Assembly: GCA_013365325.1 (NCBI GenBank)
Contig: JABVXV010000296.1
Span: forward strand, 1 to 64,000
Reading direction: 5' to 3'
DNA length: 64,000 bases
DNA from: Dipetalonema caudispina
Taxonomy: Eukaryota; Nematoda; Chromadorea; Rhabditida; Onchocercidae
Part shown: one piece after another, positions 1 through 14,563 of the stretch
Position numbering within the stretch: the first letter of the stretch is position 1
Layout: each line of letters opens with the position of its first letter
Made by a program: the position numbers and the translations under genes
The notes under the pieces: generated by a model
Databases searched by the model: none
The model's input: the letters and a program-made list of their open reading frames with translations, nothing else
What the model was told of the DNA's origin: nothing

Positions 1-160
<160 letters not shown>

Positions 161-3100
161 TGTTATTGCCGTCCTCTTATCATACACGGACAATATGAAG
201 AAAGTTCATTTCTTTCTATCTCTTCAATTCGCAATGGTTTCCGGATATTTAAAGCTGATTTTTGCAAGGAATGAATGTGAATGCAATGCTCTATTTTCTC
301 AGTAGGGGTCAATGCACCTACCGATATTCAGACGCTAACATATGGCCAATGGTCAGTCATCTCGATGACAACTAAATTAGATGGCGGGCGAAACATCAGT
401 AATCTTGCTGCTATTACTATTAACATTAACTATAATCCTCAGCGTTTGTTTAGGAATAAAGTTGAGAAGCTGCTAGTAGGAAACTGACTCGAAGTAGACA
501 TACGAATTTGATGACACAACAGACATCCTTCATTTATCTCTTACGATAACAAAAGTTTCTCAGATAATTTCTGATAATATTAGCTGCTCATCTATAAAGT
601 CATAGCCTTAACTGCTTTATCGCTAATTCTTTGAACGGTATTTGTAGTGACACAATAATAGGTATTGCTGTCGCAAACACCGCTTCTCTGGTGACACATC
701 CCAGGTAACTAGTTGATAATTTACGCTGAAAACTGTTCTATACAGCAAAAATTGATTCTTCTGGTTTGAATAGAAAGTTGAAGAGTAAAAAAACATATTT
801 GCCAGGGAGAGAGACAGAAATAAAACACAAAACACAATCTTTGTTGTAACAAGGCTATAGATACATACATACTCCCTCTTATATCATCACAAATAGGATT
901 AAATATGATGTGATGATAACTGACAGCTTGTTGAAAAAACTTTTAGTCTCACTGTTAGCAACAAATCTCAATGACAAAGGTCAAAATGATGGCTAATCAT
1001 TCGTTATTTGTAATATAATGGGATTATAATTTCATGTTGAGTATAGTTCACTTTTGCTCTGTAGAGTTAGTTATAAATTGATGGCAGTTGTCAATTTGCA
1101 CCTTGAAGGGCATCTACTACTTACTCCTCCTCTCAGAAGTTGATTTCTTCTCATTCAAGAACATTTATATCAACAATAAGATATGACCTCTTCCATCCCC
1201 ATGTCGGTCGATTAACTCGATTACGGTATCTCGAACTCATTTCCTGTGTCTCCCTTCTTTTGAATACTATTTCCCTGGCACTCTATCAAAAAGAACAATT
1301 AAACGGTATCGTCGGCGAATTCCTTCTTCTCATCATAGTAGTCGTGGTAATGCGAAACGCGTTAATGGATTGCTGAAAGAGCGGTACTACACCCTGTATT
1401 ATATCGCGTTATTGAGGCATGTAACTAACTGTGTAGGGAACATGTCACATGTCGTAAGGAAAGAAGTACATTGCAATAGTGATGGAGTGAACTTGACGTT
1501 AATAAAGTTTTAGTAGAAACAGTGCACCATCCATTTTCCATTAGCCCCTAATTATCATTCATGTAATGGAAAGAGTGATGCTGATCTCAGTTGCAACACC
1601 GTTGCTTTGCTGAAATATTCATTTCAGGTGAGGTAGCCTAGGAAGCTAGGCTCCTCTTTATCGATAACATATTCTTTATCACTCGTTAAGAAGTAAGTAA
1701 CTAACTGAGTTTTAGACGGTTATTTCGATTCCCATTTCATTATCGCTACTTAAAGACATGCCTCTTTTCTCAACTGTGTTTACAAGACAATACATTAGTG
1801 GGATAAATAGTCGTGTCGCTTGCTATACCACAATCCACTCCCTTTCAGTGATGCAAACCTTTCAGCAGTGCGATAATTACCGAATGCTTGAATCAAATCA
1901 AATGAGAGGACAGAATAAAGATTATATATCAAAACTGATCCATTGCTTCGATTTATTTAGATGTGATATCTTTAGATTACAGTACAAAAAGAAGGGAAAA
2001 AAGATGGAAACCGCGGGATGATGGCGGATGTCGTCATGAAGTGGAGAAGAATATGGTAACATGGGATATCAGTCATTTTGTGCCATAAATACTGATTATT
2101 ACTCGGAACACTTCCTAGAGCAGTCCATCCGGATGCATCCCTGCTGTGATCGACAATCAGTAATTGTAAGAGTAGTAATAGCGGTAACATTACTACTAGT
2201 AACAATTGCAAAATAGTAACCACCTCCTACTAATACTACCAACTCTTTATTATTCTCCTCTATTAGGCAAAGGGAAGGAGTATACTGCGGAAAGAAATGA
2301 ACTATTAAACAAGCATTTCGAAAAGCATTTTGTCGTTGAAATCAGCTGAAACTTATTGAGAAGCACTTCACTTGCCTTGTTAAATTCTTTGAATTTTTTT
2401 ACAAGTTTTCCGGAATACCTGAAATTCTCTCAACTGAAAATTTTGATCAAGCGATACTAAATTATCAATAAGGAGAGCAGAAAACTCTATGATTCTCTAG
2501 TAACTGCTACTTCTAACAGAGAAGATTCATTTTTTGATCATCTTTCTTCTAAATTCATCTTATTATTATTATTAGTGATCTTCTCATAAGTTAAATTGCT
2601 GATGGTAGATGTTATTCCACAGATTTTGTAACTGATTTCGGAATGTTAAGTTTGAGCATCAAACTGATTAGTATTCAAATTATTTAGTAGCGCTGCATTT
2701 CATCCAATGCACCTTAGACTTATTCGATTTGCTGATTACACGATTCCATCATTTGTTTCATATGCTATTTTAACATTCCACCGTTTTTTCATCATCATTG
2801 TGTAAGTAAATATTTGAGAACAATTAAAAGAAAGAAGAACAAATTCATATAATAATTACAATGGGGCAACAAACCGAGAATCGCAACGATTATGCCATTT
2901 CTGCAGCATATCTCTCTCTTTCTCCTACTCTCTCCTTCCCTCTTCCATCTTTATTGTTTTAACAATATGCAACATTCATAAATTGTGAAAAATTGAGCAG
3001 ATTCGAAGGCATGTGTTTTTACATTGAATAAATTCCGCCGAAAATTGTTAAACGATTCTTGTTCTAAGAAAATAGGATGGGACGAAATGGAAAGAGCACT

Positions 3101-4817
3101 CACATAGTTTGTGTCGCACTTGAAATTATAGCCTCTAATTGCAGTGACTATCAGGAAGTCCCTTACTAAACTTCCATTATTGTCGCTATCACTGTTCTTA
3201 TCATTACAGCTACCGGAAGCATAACAACCCAAGTGCAACAATGTCGAAATCCCACCCGTTGGCATATGTCAGACTGATTAGAGGGAACAATAATAATATC
3301 TAGGAAGAAAGGGCATTTAGAGAGTACTTCCAGCGGATTAGTCTTGCCGTATTCGATGCTTAGCTAATATCCATGTAATTGCTGCATAAACACTGACTGC
3401 TAAGCTCATTATATTATGGTAATGCTTAGGCAATGATAACACCGCAATCATTACAGAGTTAGAGAAATAACATCAGAAGCTGATTGACAAATGTACATAG
3501 CTCTATGTGACATTTACAGGTATACCTAAAGGTACACATGGATACGCTAATGATTGGAAGTACTACTGGTCTCACCGGTGGCAAGTTGTAGTGGACAAAT
3601 AGCTAATATGATGATGTTAAAAAACTGTTTCAGAAAAGATCATCCGTCATATGTCCTTTCTGGTGCAGTAAAGCAAGGAAGAAAATGACGGGAACGTGAA
3701 TGAGGATGAATTACAAAGAAAGTCTAAAGAAAGTATTATTATAATGAAGCAGCCAACTGGTATAAGTGCAGAGGTCACAGGATGGAAAGATAATTATTCG
3801 ACGGGGGTGGAACAGGTTGAGAACGATGTCAATACACACTTAAAGCACTGGTTGATAGTAGCTGTAAGCTGAAGATCAAACAAATAGGCAGAGATCATCA
3901 TTTGCATTTGTCAATATTGTCAACTTATGCTCTCCGAAACAACTGCCGGTTAGGAATATATGATTTGATCTCAATGATTATGGAGGAGAACTTATCAGTT
4001 TACCTTTGCAATTGTTTGTTTTTCCATAAAGTGGGCACAGTTGGGAAGCTTTTTCTGCAGAAATGGCAGGTAACTCTTATTGCTTCCACTAATGAACAAT
4101 TCGACTGTCCTTGATTAGCTTATAAACTTAATAATTATTGCTCGTTACGTAAAGGAAATTTGAAACCTGTGGATATAAGTATATGAAGAAATCTGCGTAT
4201 TTTCAAGTATTCCCATTCCGGAAGTTCGATAATCACTCCATGGGAAGTCTGTTTTTGCGGTAATATGATCGTTTTGTTGGGAGGAAAAGTTAATCCCTTC
4301 TCAGATAACCATTATTTGGTCATGGATAACGATGGATGATCCATCTGTGATTACTGCTACTGTGGCAATGATAGAAATTTTACAGCTTATATAATTACAT
4401 AGACAATTCGATAGATAAAATTACTATCGACTGCGCAAGTTACGATCTTGACCAAGTCTTATATGCAGATCTCTTGGAACCGATTTATTGAAGATCATCG
4501 GAAGGAAAGTCCTTGTGAAAGAAATGATAGACTAGGAAACTTAAAAATGTTAAGCAAAGGATGTCACCTTTGTCAGCAGCGGAAATTTCAAACATTCTGT
4601 CTCTTTCTCTCTCTTGCTTCTTCCATGTGTAATCTGGCCAGCTTAATGGACTATTGTCTGAAATCAATCTACTCTGGACTTGTCACTTTTGTGATTTCTG
4701 TAGAAAAGATTCATCTTGTTAAAATCGGATGAATGCGATCAAGTGTTGATCGCCGATTTCGACGAAAAGTAAATGAGCAGAAAGGAGGAGAGAAATATGC
4801 GCAAAACATTCCACTTT

Positions 4818-4835
4818 TATATATATATATATATA
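4818..4835. repeat. (TA)n microsatellite
   Basis: Short uninterrupted TA dinucleotide run inside otherwise unassigned intergenic DNA. Confidence 0.9.
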
Positions 4836-7800
4836 AGGATGTATAGAAATGTTGGAGTACCCAAGCATAGAACAAAGTAAAATAGGCGCTGATCGTGACA
4901 GTTACTCAAGGAGAGGACCATCTATACGATATTTATTCAGAAGTAAATGGATAGGGAACAGATTATTTCTTCCTTTTCGACTTGATATCAATATACCGAT
5001 TACCTTTACGATGCGCTCCTCTTTCAACGCATTGTAGCGGTAATCGGAGCTAATAAACTGAGTAGTTTCTTCCTTAAAAAAAAATATAAAACGTTTTCAT
5101 TTGTCTTTTGACCGCTTTATCAAGAACTTTTTCATGATATAACTTTTATACGCCCTTTGCAGCTAAGAGACTTATTTATTTCAAAAATATGAATAACTTC
5201 GAGTTAAGTTATCTTAGCAAATACACCGTACCGTATCCTACGACCCCCGTAGGAGATCAGGTAAGAGTTGCACTGTGGGGTGTCCCCGAGGTTCACAATA
5301 CTCGTATAAATTTACGCTTTACTATTCGCTGAGAATTCTATCCCATCTGGGAAAGAAAAAAAAAACCTTACACCTGCAAGTTGAATCATTTGCTGAAAGA
5401 TTGCTTATGAGCTGTATAAAACAAGGCCAATACCACAAGTTGTTTCCTCTCTGTGGGGATCTTCGCTCGATACTATTGCTTCCAATAAAATTGAAGTTCG
5501 CTCTATTCATGATTTGTTTGCAGGCAGCACTTTTAGCTTTACAAATCATAACTATTGCATATTCTGATGATAGTAATGTGTCGTAGTGTTGCAAGTTGCC
5601 GTCCTTTGTTTCTGCATTGAATGAAATTTTTCATATTAATACCGTCGGTTGACATCTTCACCACTACACGTTATGTTGGGTTTTCTATCACTAACCAGAG
5701 ATATTGTGATTCACTTCAAATGGCAAGAAAGAAGTAAATCACTAATGAGAAATAAGAAATTGTTATATAGATTCTTTGCCTGTGGAAATCGTGATTCAAG
5801 CGGTTGAATTGGGTAATTTATGTAAGTTTGAGTTAGATCTAACAAGAAAGAATTTTGTCTTCGTCAAGCAGTTAGTGTGAATTGATTATGATAGAAATCA
5901 GTGGATATGTTTCGTTCTAATGAGGTATTTTGATGAGATACCCGAGTTATAAGCTATTGGATAAGGCCAACTCTATAAGCCAACTCAATTCCTCAACCGC
6001 AATCGTTGATCATTCTACTGAAAGGAAACAGACAGAAATAGGCAGACAAACACAATTAAACTGACACCCACAATCCTACGGAATAATATATACTTACATA
6101 TTCATACCGTATCCATACACCGCAAATCCAAGAAGCCTTTTTACCCCCTACTTGTCATGCGAATCCTTAAGCAGCCCAGTCAGCCAAATAATACAAACAT
6201 GTATACAGATTGATTTCCGTGCGAGATTGGCCCATCAACACTCTTTCATAAGCTAGGATAGATGAGTAACAGGAAAGAGGGCATTAGGTCTAGATAAGCT
6301 TTTACTAAACTAGCCCCTAGGCCCCATCAAAAATTGTAGAAAGAGTCTCTTGGGAATCTCATTATATAAAACCAAGCTATATAAAGCACAAATTTATAAG
6401 TAGCTACTAAGACATACTTGATAGTATAACTTTCAGGAACAAATGTTTCCAGTTAGAAGAATACATAGAGTGTGAAGGACTATGAATAACGTATCTATTC
6501 TAATGGTAAAAGTATAGGCTAAAAAAATTATTCCAAATAAAAAAATATAAATTTCCCGTTAATAGGATTCTATCGAAAAAGTAGGAAATTCGGGTTGTCT
6601 TACTGGTAGTAACTTTTTTGAAGGAAATAAAGAGAATTACGCTCGTTATCTCTGGGACAAATCGGTTGCATATAAGCATTTTATCTGTGCAGTTATTTGA
6701 CGAATTACGTCGTCTCCTATTCATTCATTCAGGTTGTTAAAGACGACACTGAATTATTGCTTATGAAGTATTTGGCATGATGGCGAAAGAGACATCTTCG
6801 CTTTCCTTGTTGGGGTTAATTTGCATAGCGCAATCGAATGAGCATAATAATAATGTGCAATGAATGGGCCAATGATGCCCAAGGAAAGGCTTTTTCGTTG
6901 GCTATTCGTAAGCATGGGCATATGGACTGGCTGTGTAAATTGAGGCCTTCAAACAATTACTTGCTGGCCTCAATTCAATCTGTAAATACATAATGTAAGT
7001 GATTTTGATAATCTATTATTTGCTATTTGCTCCCTGTGAATAGCATCTTAATAATATTCGAAGAGGCGGAAAGAACGAGAGGGGAGCAAATGACAGATGC
7101 CGATGAATTGACGGCGACGACGACGACATGGATTCAATTCATTTCAATAAACAGCACTTTCCATCTCATCAATTGTAAGTAGAACCAACCATCATCATCG
7201 TCATAATCATAATCGTCATCTAAATGAGCTAAAAGATGAATGAGAAAGGAGTAAAATGGGGGTTTTTTCATCACTTTCACGCCAAATTTTACTAAACAAA
7301 GAATATTAAATCGGAAAGTTTCCTTTCTTCAAAAATCAATGAAAACAAAGTATTCATATATACTGTAATTGTTTCTTCCACCCTTGCTCCAAAGAAATAC
7401 TTTTCTGCGAAATAGTTTTCATTTTTTGTTGTCAATGACAGGTGATTTTAATGGCGATAACTAACGCTGAAACTCTTTTAAATAATTCACAAGATTTAAT
7501 TTTGTATTAAATACTTGAAAAGTCACTATGGCTATTGGTAGTGACCAGACTTACAGATGAGAGTTTGATCTTAGTCACTCTGTCCTCACTCTTTTGCTTT
7601 TTCAAAGGAAAATATTTTACAGGAAACGTGACCTTTCCAGTTATAACTGTTTACGTTAATAGTATTCGAGAAATTTATTGATCCTTCTTTTTCACAATTA
7701 TTCTTTTATCATTGAGCAATGAATTCTATTGCTTGATTGAAAATGGAATGTGAAACGAAATTTGCATATTTAATTTTATAAAAAAAGTAATGATAATAGG

Positions 7801-10800
7801 AAAAAGCTCTTCATATCCAATAAAAAACGAACCGCTACGGTCGAATAGATGCGGAAAACATGCGCGATTATCTTAGAGCTTTAACTATTACGATTATTAC
7901 ATTCATCAGTTTAGGTAAATTTATTGAGAGTAAAATTCCAAATCAAAGACACCAAGTTCTTCTTTCAACGTTTTTGTCAGATTCAAGTAAGAATTATAGG
8001 CACTCTTCGAGCTAATATTGGTATTTCCCCTCTCAAATCACTGATTCAATATGCCTTCTTTGAAAAGAAGTGATTTTTTTTAGCGATAGCAATACCAATG
8101 TTATGTTTCTTCATCTGTCTGGCTCGGTTCTGTTATTTTGCCCGTAAACAAGGAAAAGTTGAAGTGCTCAAGAGAAGGTTTCTTCCTATTAAATATAAAT
8201 TAGAAAATTAGGCTAAAGGCAACTCCTTCAACTTTCCTAATGCCTTGAAGGAAAGTATCGATATTAGCTTGATTACAAACAAAATTATCACTACTTACAG
8301 AATCTCCGTACTGTAAAAAGAACAATTCCATTGGTTTTGACAGCAAAAAATAGAAAGCTAACTTCTTGTCAGTGAGAATCCTTTACTGTTCTATATGTTT
8401 CGGTACATTCATAATGCAGCTATACGCTTGTAAAATTCTGTGAATAATACAAAATTAAAAAACGGTATGTTACAGCGCTTTGTGACTGATTCGACAATCG
8501 TCGATCTACCAAGAAATAGACGGCAGGTTACGAAGGTATCCTCTTATTATTCATCACATTGCAATATTAAAAAGGGATTATCCGCAAAAGATATGTTGGT
8601 GCATTGATGCACTGAGTATTCAATGTATTTAGTGGCGTTAAATACTTTGAAATATTGCTGGACATCTGGAAACTTATGATACACCGCTCCAGCTAGACCG
8701 ACCAAGAAGTGGAAGAGAGTTGAAGATCAGAGATACCTCAATGACCGGTTCTATATCTAAACATGACAATCATTTATGATGAAGACATCATATCATCGAT
8801 ATTTCTAATTTCAGTAATCATTATTCATTTATATTTCCATTTTTTGCAACGGTATTTTTGACATATTTAATCATAGCATATTTGTTTCGTCAATAAATAG
8901 ATATGCAAATGAATTCCTTCAAGATAACGAAAAATCAACCGATATGGAACAAGATTATATCCCAGTGATTACTTTGTTCCCGTATGTGAAGGATGGTTCG
9001 ATCTTGTTCTTTATAGAGTAATAGGTTGTTGCATACTTATTTCCATTACCTTCCGCTTTTTCCACTCAATTTCTTTTACGGATTGATGTATTGCTAACAG
9101 TAAAATAAATTTAGAGGAAATTGATTGATTTCTTCTAATATTACTTGATGCATGGCAGAAGCAAGGTGAAACAGTGAAAACTGAAGAATTTTTCGAATTA
9201 ATAGCTGCGACAAGCATAATAACCTAGCAAGGTAATAAACAATTAATACTGCTTGTAGCAACTGTCAGCAGGATGAAAATATTTCGGACATAAAAACTGT
9301 TTGGTAATAAATAGTGTAATAGTTTTGAAAATGAATCTGCGAAAGCAAAGTGCTGATAGACTTAGCTTATTAGAATTAGAAATTTAAGATTCAAGCAATG
9401 GATCAAACAAATTGGTGTATTAAACAATATGCAAGAGTAACGTAAATGGTGATATCAGGTCTACCAACCGGAGATCTGTAATTTATTAGGAAGACATAAT
9501 ATTTCCTCCAGTTCTTGCAATTCTGATCACTCACTGATCCGTTTACTCTGTCCAGCAATCTTCTTGTGAAAGAATGAAAGAGGAGAAATTCCGAAATTAT
9601 GATAAGGCTAAGGTTGCAAGGAACAATTAAAATGAGCAAATTTTGAAAAATGTATCCAGTAAAAAATAATGTAATTTTATCAGAAAGAGTTCCCCATCTT
9701 TCCGGTAAAATTACTCTTTGATCCAGGCAACTCAGTGATGCAACTTTTGCCAAGTCAAATGTCATTTGTCAATGTTGAAAGAAGCACTACTCAGGCTTGA
9801 AAAAATTCTGTTCACAATTTACAGTTACATATAGCGCGGAGAATGAGAAAGAGTACTGATAAAGAGTATTACAACAAATGATACTTCTCTTTCGGAATTC
9901 CGTAATAGCACCATTATGGTTGATGAACGGATAAAATGGTGAGTAGTGTATGACAAGTTGTTCTAGGCATTGTTTGTAGAGCTTTTTTGTTTTTGTATTT
10001 AATAAGCGATTGATAATAACATCGATCCACCAACGGAATTGTCTTATCCTGAAAAATATCTGATTCTTTTAGAGCTTTCTCTAAAAGTGATGACCTAATC
10101 CATTGTTAATCAGTGGACAATTTCTATCTTTCAACTTTGTATGGCAACATAAGATTTTCTTTCTTGCTCATTACTGAGATCATCAGCGACTTGCAAATTT
10201 CCATATGATCTGCTTCTCAGCTTACAAACTTCAGGAAATCTCTTCTACCTGCATTTTTTATTCACCATCAATTCAGGGCAGATATAACCACTGATCATGT
10301 CGTGTTGAAATCAAATATTTGAAAGGATACATTACACAACTCTTATTTTACTAGTGTAAACATATCATGCATGGGTACACTGTTGCACTTTTGAGTACTA
10401 AATTTAGGTGGACAAGTGACAGATAATACTCCAAGTTTTTGTGATCAAAGAGATCATAGTGCAACTCTCCAAATTACTTTTGCTTCTTTTAAGCGTTACT
10501 TATCGCTAGATATTGGACCTGCAAAGGAATAGATGACCAAAAGAATCCAATTCAACCAACTTGCTCATGATATTTTTCTATTGGTATTTTAATGACGACA
10601 TCAAAGTGGCTTTGCATGGTATCGTATTTTGAGATTTCAGCTGTTAGTACACTTTATGATACTGAAGATACACTCGTTAACGTTACCGTTACCCTAGCAA
10701 GTGCTTTAAATCCCAAAACTATCAAATTGACAGTGGTATACAGCTGGATTCTTTGATTGAACGGCAATGCATATCATCAACGACATGCGTATCAAATATG

Positions 10801-11125
10801 CAGTCTGATTGCAAATAATGATTTGAGCAAGTGTAAAATAATGAATCACAATTACGTATGTTATTATCCTTGTTCCTGCGACCATGCATGTCATCATTTG
10901 CAGTTTGAATGTATTAACAATTCAGGCTTGACTACAGAAAGGCTTTTCATTATCAGAGAAATGAGGCTGTTGTTGCTTCTATAATGGCTTCAACGAAATA
11001 GTGTTAATTCACTATTGCAAGAAGCAAAAGTTTGTTCTTAGCATATCGTTTGGTACTCTCACTGATATGGGAAATCTCTCGGGAATGCACAATGGGTTGT
11101 TTTATGCATCGATCATCTATCCGGT

Positions 11126-11131
11126 TTTATT
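11126..11131 (-). terminator. AATAAA polyadenylation signal of the PITP gene
   Basis: AATAAA on the minus strand about 90 nt beyond the PITP stop codon, a normal distance for a 3' UTR signal. Confidence 0.55.
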
Positions 11132-11222
11132 ATCGGAATGAATCATTTGAAGCATAAGTTGCAATAACAGATAAATTGATCTGGTCGAGGTTGTCTTCTC
11201 TTTCTTCTCTTCTTCTCTCTAA

Positions 11223-13855
11223 TTAAGATGTTCCTTTATCATCCACATCACAAACAGTACCACGTTTCTCCGGCTCGGCAATTTGTTTTTTTAATTCCTC
11301 CACCGCTTCTCTCTCCATCTTCTTGATATCATCAATCGTCATATCGTACCATCGATCGGTCCAACAGTATAGCTCTCTATAAGAGGTGAATATGTTGTCC
11401 AGTCTCGTCCATCACTAGGCTAATAATGTTATCCATCTTTGACCTACATACACTCTTCTTCTTTTTTGAGCCTCTAATCAATCGGTCGTCACTGTATAAA
11501 TTTACCTTACTGCTTAACATTGTAGGTGACATGACGACAAAAGGATCCTCTTTGAAGCTTGATGCAGTTACACAATTTCATTATATCTGTCTGGAAGTTG
11601 GATCGACAATAAGAAGAAGATAAGGAGTATAACCCATAAAAGGTTGAGAAAGTGATAGAGTTTGAGTAAAGATATGGTGAAATTGTTCTTTAGCACTTAA
11701 TAAATTCTCCTAACATATTCGAAAGTACTGCAGAGGCTTGATAAATAACTCACCGATTAAATTTGGCAAATATTCGTGGGTATTGTTTCTGGAGAACATG
11801 CTCCACCATTGTTTGAAATCCGAACATTTTAAAATGTACTTGTACTACCTGAAATTACGGCTACTCTCGGAGGAACAGTGATCTTGTAATTTTCTCATAA
11901 ACAGAATTCAAACACTGGAATGCTTCTCCTTTGCAAAGATGCCGCAGACTTCATACAGATCGAGCCTAATATTATTCAAATCAAAATTGATTGAAGATAT
12001 CATTTTATGTATTATGTGATAAGCAAGAAGAAACGAACTTTGTAACAACACATCACCGGTTTGGTCGTCTCAATCCAATCTTTCGGCAATTTTCCACGGC
12101 CAGTCTTTTTAGACTTAAATTCACGTACATCTGTTTCAGGTGTAATATCCTGCAACACTTCTCACATTACCCATTGTAAGCATACAAATTGTAATAAAAA
12201 TCAGCAAAATTCTTCGGCAACGGGGAGAGTACCACGTTATCATTTCTATCCTGTTACAAGTGCAGTTGCAGCTAATTTTATTATTGCACTATTGCTACTG
12301 AATGACACCAAAAGAGACCGTGCTATGGCTCACCGTTTTTTTCAACAGGCTGTCATCATAGATATCAATAACGATTACCTCTCGCTTTTTTAGTAATGCC
12401 GGGCTCAAATCCAATGCCTTAAAATTGTTAGCACAAAATCTTTTTCCGATCGTATTCGCATAAATTATTATTACCGAATTTGTTTCACAAGTTATCTTTC
12501 GCATTGTGAATGCGTCCTTTTTCATTTAGAAAAGGTGCATGAGATAGTGCAAGTAATTCGTTCACGATCTCTTGCACCAACTGACTTAGAATACTAAACT
12601 TTGCAGTGATTCCCCTCTAATGTAGGATTAATAACTTAGTTAACAAGAGTCTCACAACTTTCCAGACATAAAAGCTTACATTTTCGGTATGGCCTTTGTC
12701 CGGAAGATGCATTGATTCAATATTGATGTAGAAACTATCCTTCATATAATCCGGATTCTGACAATATACATTCTCATTGTTTATTCAAAAAGGATTACAA
12801 CTGAAGTACAGCAGAAAAGATGGAGTGTAGCGTTTACTAAAGTAAGTGTGTTGTATAAGAAAGAAGGAGGTATCATCAATAAGCCAACCTTAATAACTGT
12901 TTTACAATAGGGGAATGCATTCCAGCATTCTTCGTGTAACACGAATGCCGCGTCTGGAAATATTTTACGTAATGCCCAGGGTGATTTCGACTTAGTACGA
13001 TAGATTTTGTGTGTGTAAATACCAGTGATTGAATGTCCCGGACGAACCGTCGTACTCGTAAAATCATCGTTTTCCAGTACCTGCAAAAAAGGATCAAACA
13101 AAAGCATTTATTCATATTCACTTTAAATTGAAATATTGCAGTACCTTTCTCTTCTACTCTGCTGTTCCTCACTCTGCTTCCTCGTAATTAATTAGTATCT
13201 ACTGACCAACTTTTACGACCACGATAAGGACCATACTACACGGTTATCAAAATCATTATCAGAGTAGTTCAAGATGCAAAAGAACTTGTAGCTGTCAGAT
13301 AACAACAATGTCGTTTCACTGTTTCTAAGTTCTACTTGCATTTAAAATCTGAATAATGAAATACTACAGGGATATCACAATTATCTATACAGTATAAATG
13401 GTTATCAATAACTTTTATTTCCTCTTCATCTTCCGCTTCCTTTTTCATTCCTTCCTTCTTATTTCGTTACTTATCAGTGACCTCTGCAGGAGGCGAATAC
13501 CGACTAAATCTCAAATGAGAAGTATCTTATGGCTCTGCTTGTAATAATAATAATAATAATAGAAGGCACCTGAACGCCGTCACCTCCTCCCGTCTCATTT
13601 TTACTTGTCTCTGATACCGCAAATAACTGTCCACGGTAATATTCATCCATTTCAAGCGGCATTAGAATGCGGAATTCCTCAAAATGTTGCTCCTTGAAAT
13701 CTAACAATTTGATTGATGGAATGGATTAGTTGACACATTATAACAAAACCGTATCATTCAGAACACCTACTTTGATAATCATTACTGGTACGGTAACCCG
13801 CGGTAACCGACAACTGCTTGAGAAGAATACAAGTATAAACAATAACCTTTGTCAT
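11223..13855 (-). CDS. Phosphatidylinositol transfer protein (PITP, START-like)
   Basis: Soluble lipid-transfer protein that moves phosphatidylinositol and phosphatidylcholine between membranes to supply phosphoinositide signalling. Coding exons, 5' to 3' on the minus strand: 13855-13847 (tentative, Met-Thr-Lys), 13677-13570, 13080-12889, 12757-12680, 12417-12334, 12149-12039, 11848-11754, 11376-11223. All phases agree and give 276 residues, against about 270 for animal PITP-alpha. Family landmarks appear in order: SKNETGGGDGVQ, GIYTHKIY (including the Thr and Lys of the lipid-site THK motif), WNAFPYCKTVI, KTGRGKLPKDW, MCCYK and LYCWTDRWYDMTIDDI, then a charged C-terminal helix. The C-terminal part resembles class I PITP more than RdgB. 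Oddity: the Trp-Trp membrane-docking pair is Met-Phe here. The gene lies divergently from the two-TM gene at 14,564. Family very sure; the 9-nt first coding exon (donor GTTATT) is a guess supported by phase and by the usual K-E-[YF]-R start of the family. Confidence 0.93.
13541..13560. repeat. Short (TAA)n run
   Basis: A few TAA units inside PITP intron 2, just after the donor of the second coding exon. Confidence 0.8.
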
Positions 13856-14519
13856 ATATTATGTTTTATTTTATCAACTATTGATTACAATGCATAATTA
13901 AGTTCTAAGCAAACCGTTATTATGTCTGCTGATTTTAAGGTAAAAGTTTATGTAAAATGAATAGAATTATTTGTTACTGATTGAGTAGAATCATTTATTT
14001 GTACCTCTACCTCTTTTCTTTCACAAACTTTTTACTCCTTCAATTCAATACATTACAACCTGAACAGACCATAAATTGCATTGGGAAATGGAATTTTCAT
14101 CAAGTGCACCTTATTGTGAACTTCAGTAGTTGGTTAGACGAGTTAAAGGAAGTGGTGTGCGTGGGTGTGTATGTGGGTTTACACTTAACGTACGTATACG
14201 AGCATATCAACAAGTGTGTATTAGGTATTGTGTCGAGCTAAACTTATGTATTCCAGTTGAAACATATTATTTCTATATAAATATATGTGGATATGCAAGA
14301 GGATCCTGTTCGCTCCACCGATTGCGCGTGTTTGTTTCATTCGACGAGATCATACCGCCGTCACCAATGGAGGAAGAGGTCTCGGGAACTTAAATGAGGT
14401 ACGTGAAGCGATGGTTCGTCCTTCTTATTACATGTATGTGAAGTGTTGTAAGGGTTTGTTATTTAGATCGATCCGTACTAATGTGAACTATAACTATATG
14501 TTTCATGTTGTGCTTTCAG
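13856..14519. other. Divergent intergenic region between PITP and the two-TM gene
   Basis: About 660 bp separating two oppositely oriented genes, so it should hold both promoters. Open stretches here on the plus strand (14,130-14,400) have no family resemblance. 14,285-14,396 ends in a good donor-like site (GAG|GTACGT) and could be a 5' untranslated exon of the downstream plus-strand gene. No specific operator recognised. Confidence 0.45.
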
Positions 14520-14563
14520 TTCCCCATCTTACCAAATACATCCGCTTAACGGGATCGCTAATT

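Larger units (their letters stand above)
161..11222. other. Gene-poor stretch, no supported gene
   Basis: About 11 kb in which I recognise no conserved protein exon on either strand. The longest open stretches (for example 2951-3265 minus, 5275-5586 plus, 9403-9765 minus) are 100-120 codons, resemble no family I know and have no chain of phase-matched splice sites. It contains an AT dinucleotide run near 4,818-4,835 and a small G+C-richer hairpin at 5,236-5,254. Its 3' end borders the 3' UTR of the PITP gene. Confidence 0.6.
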
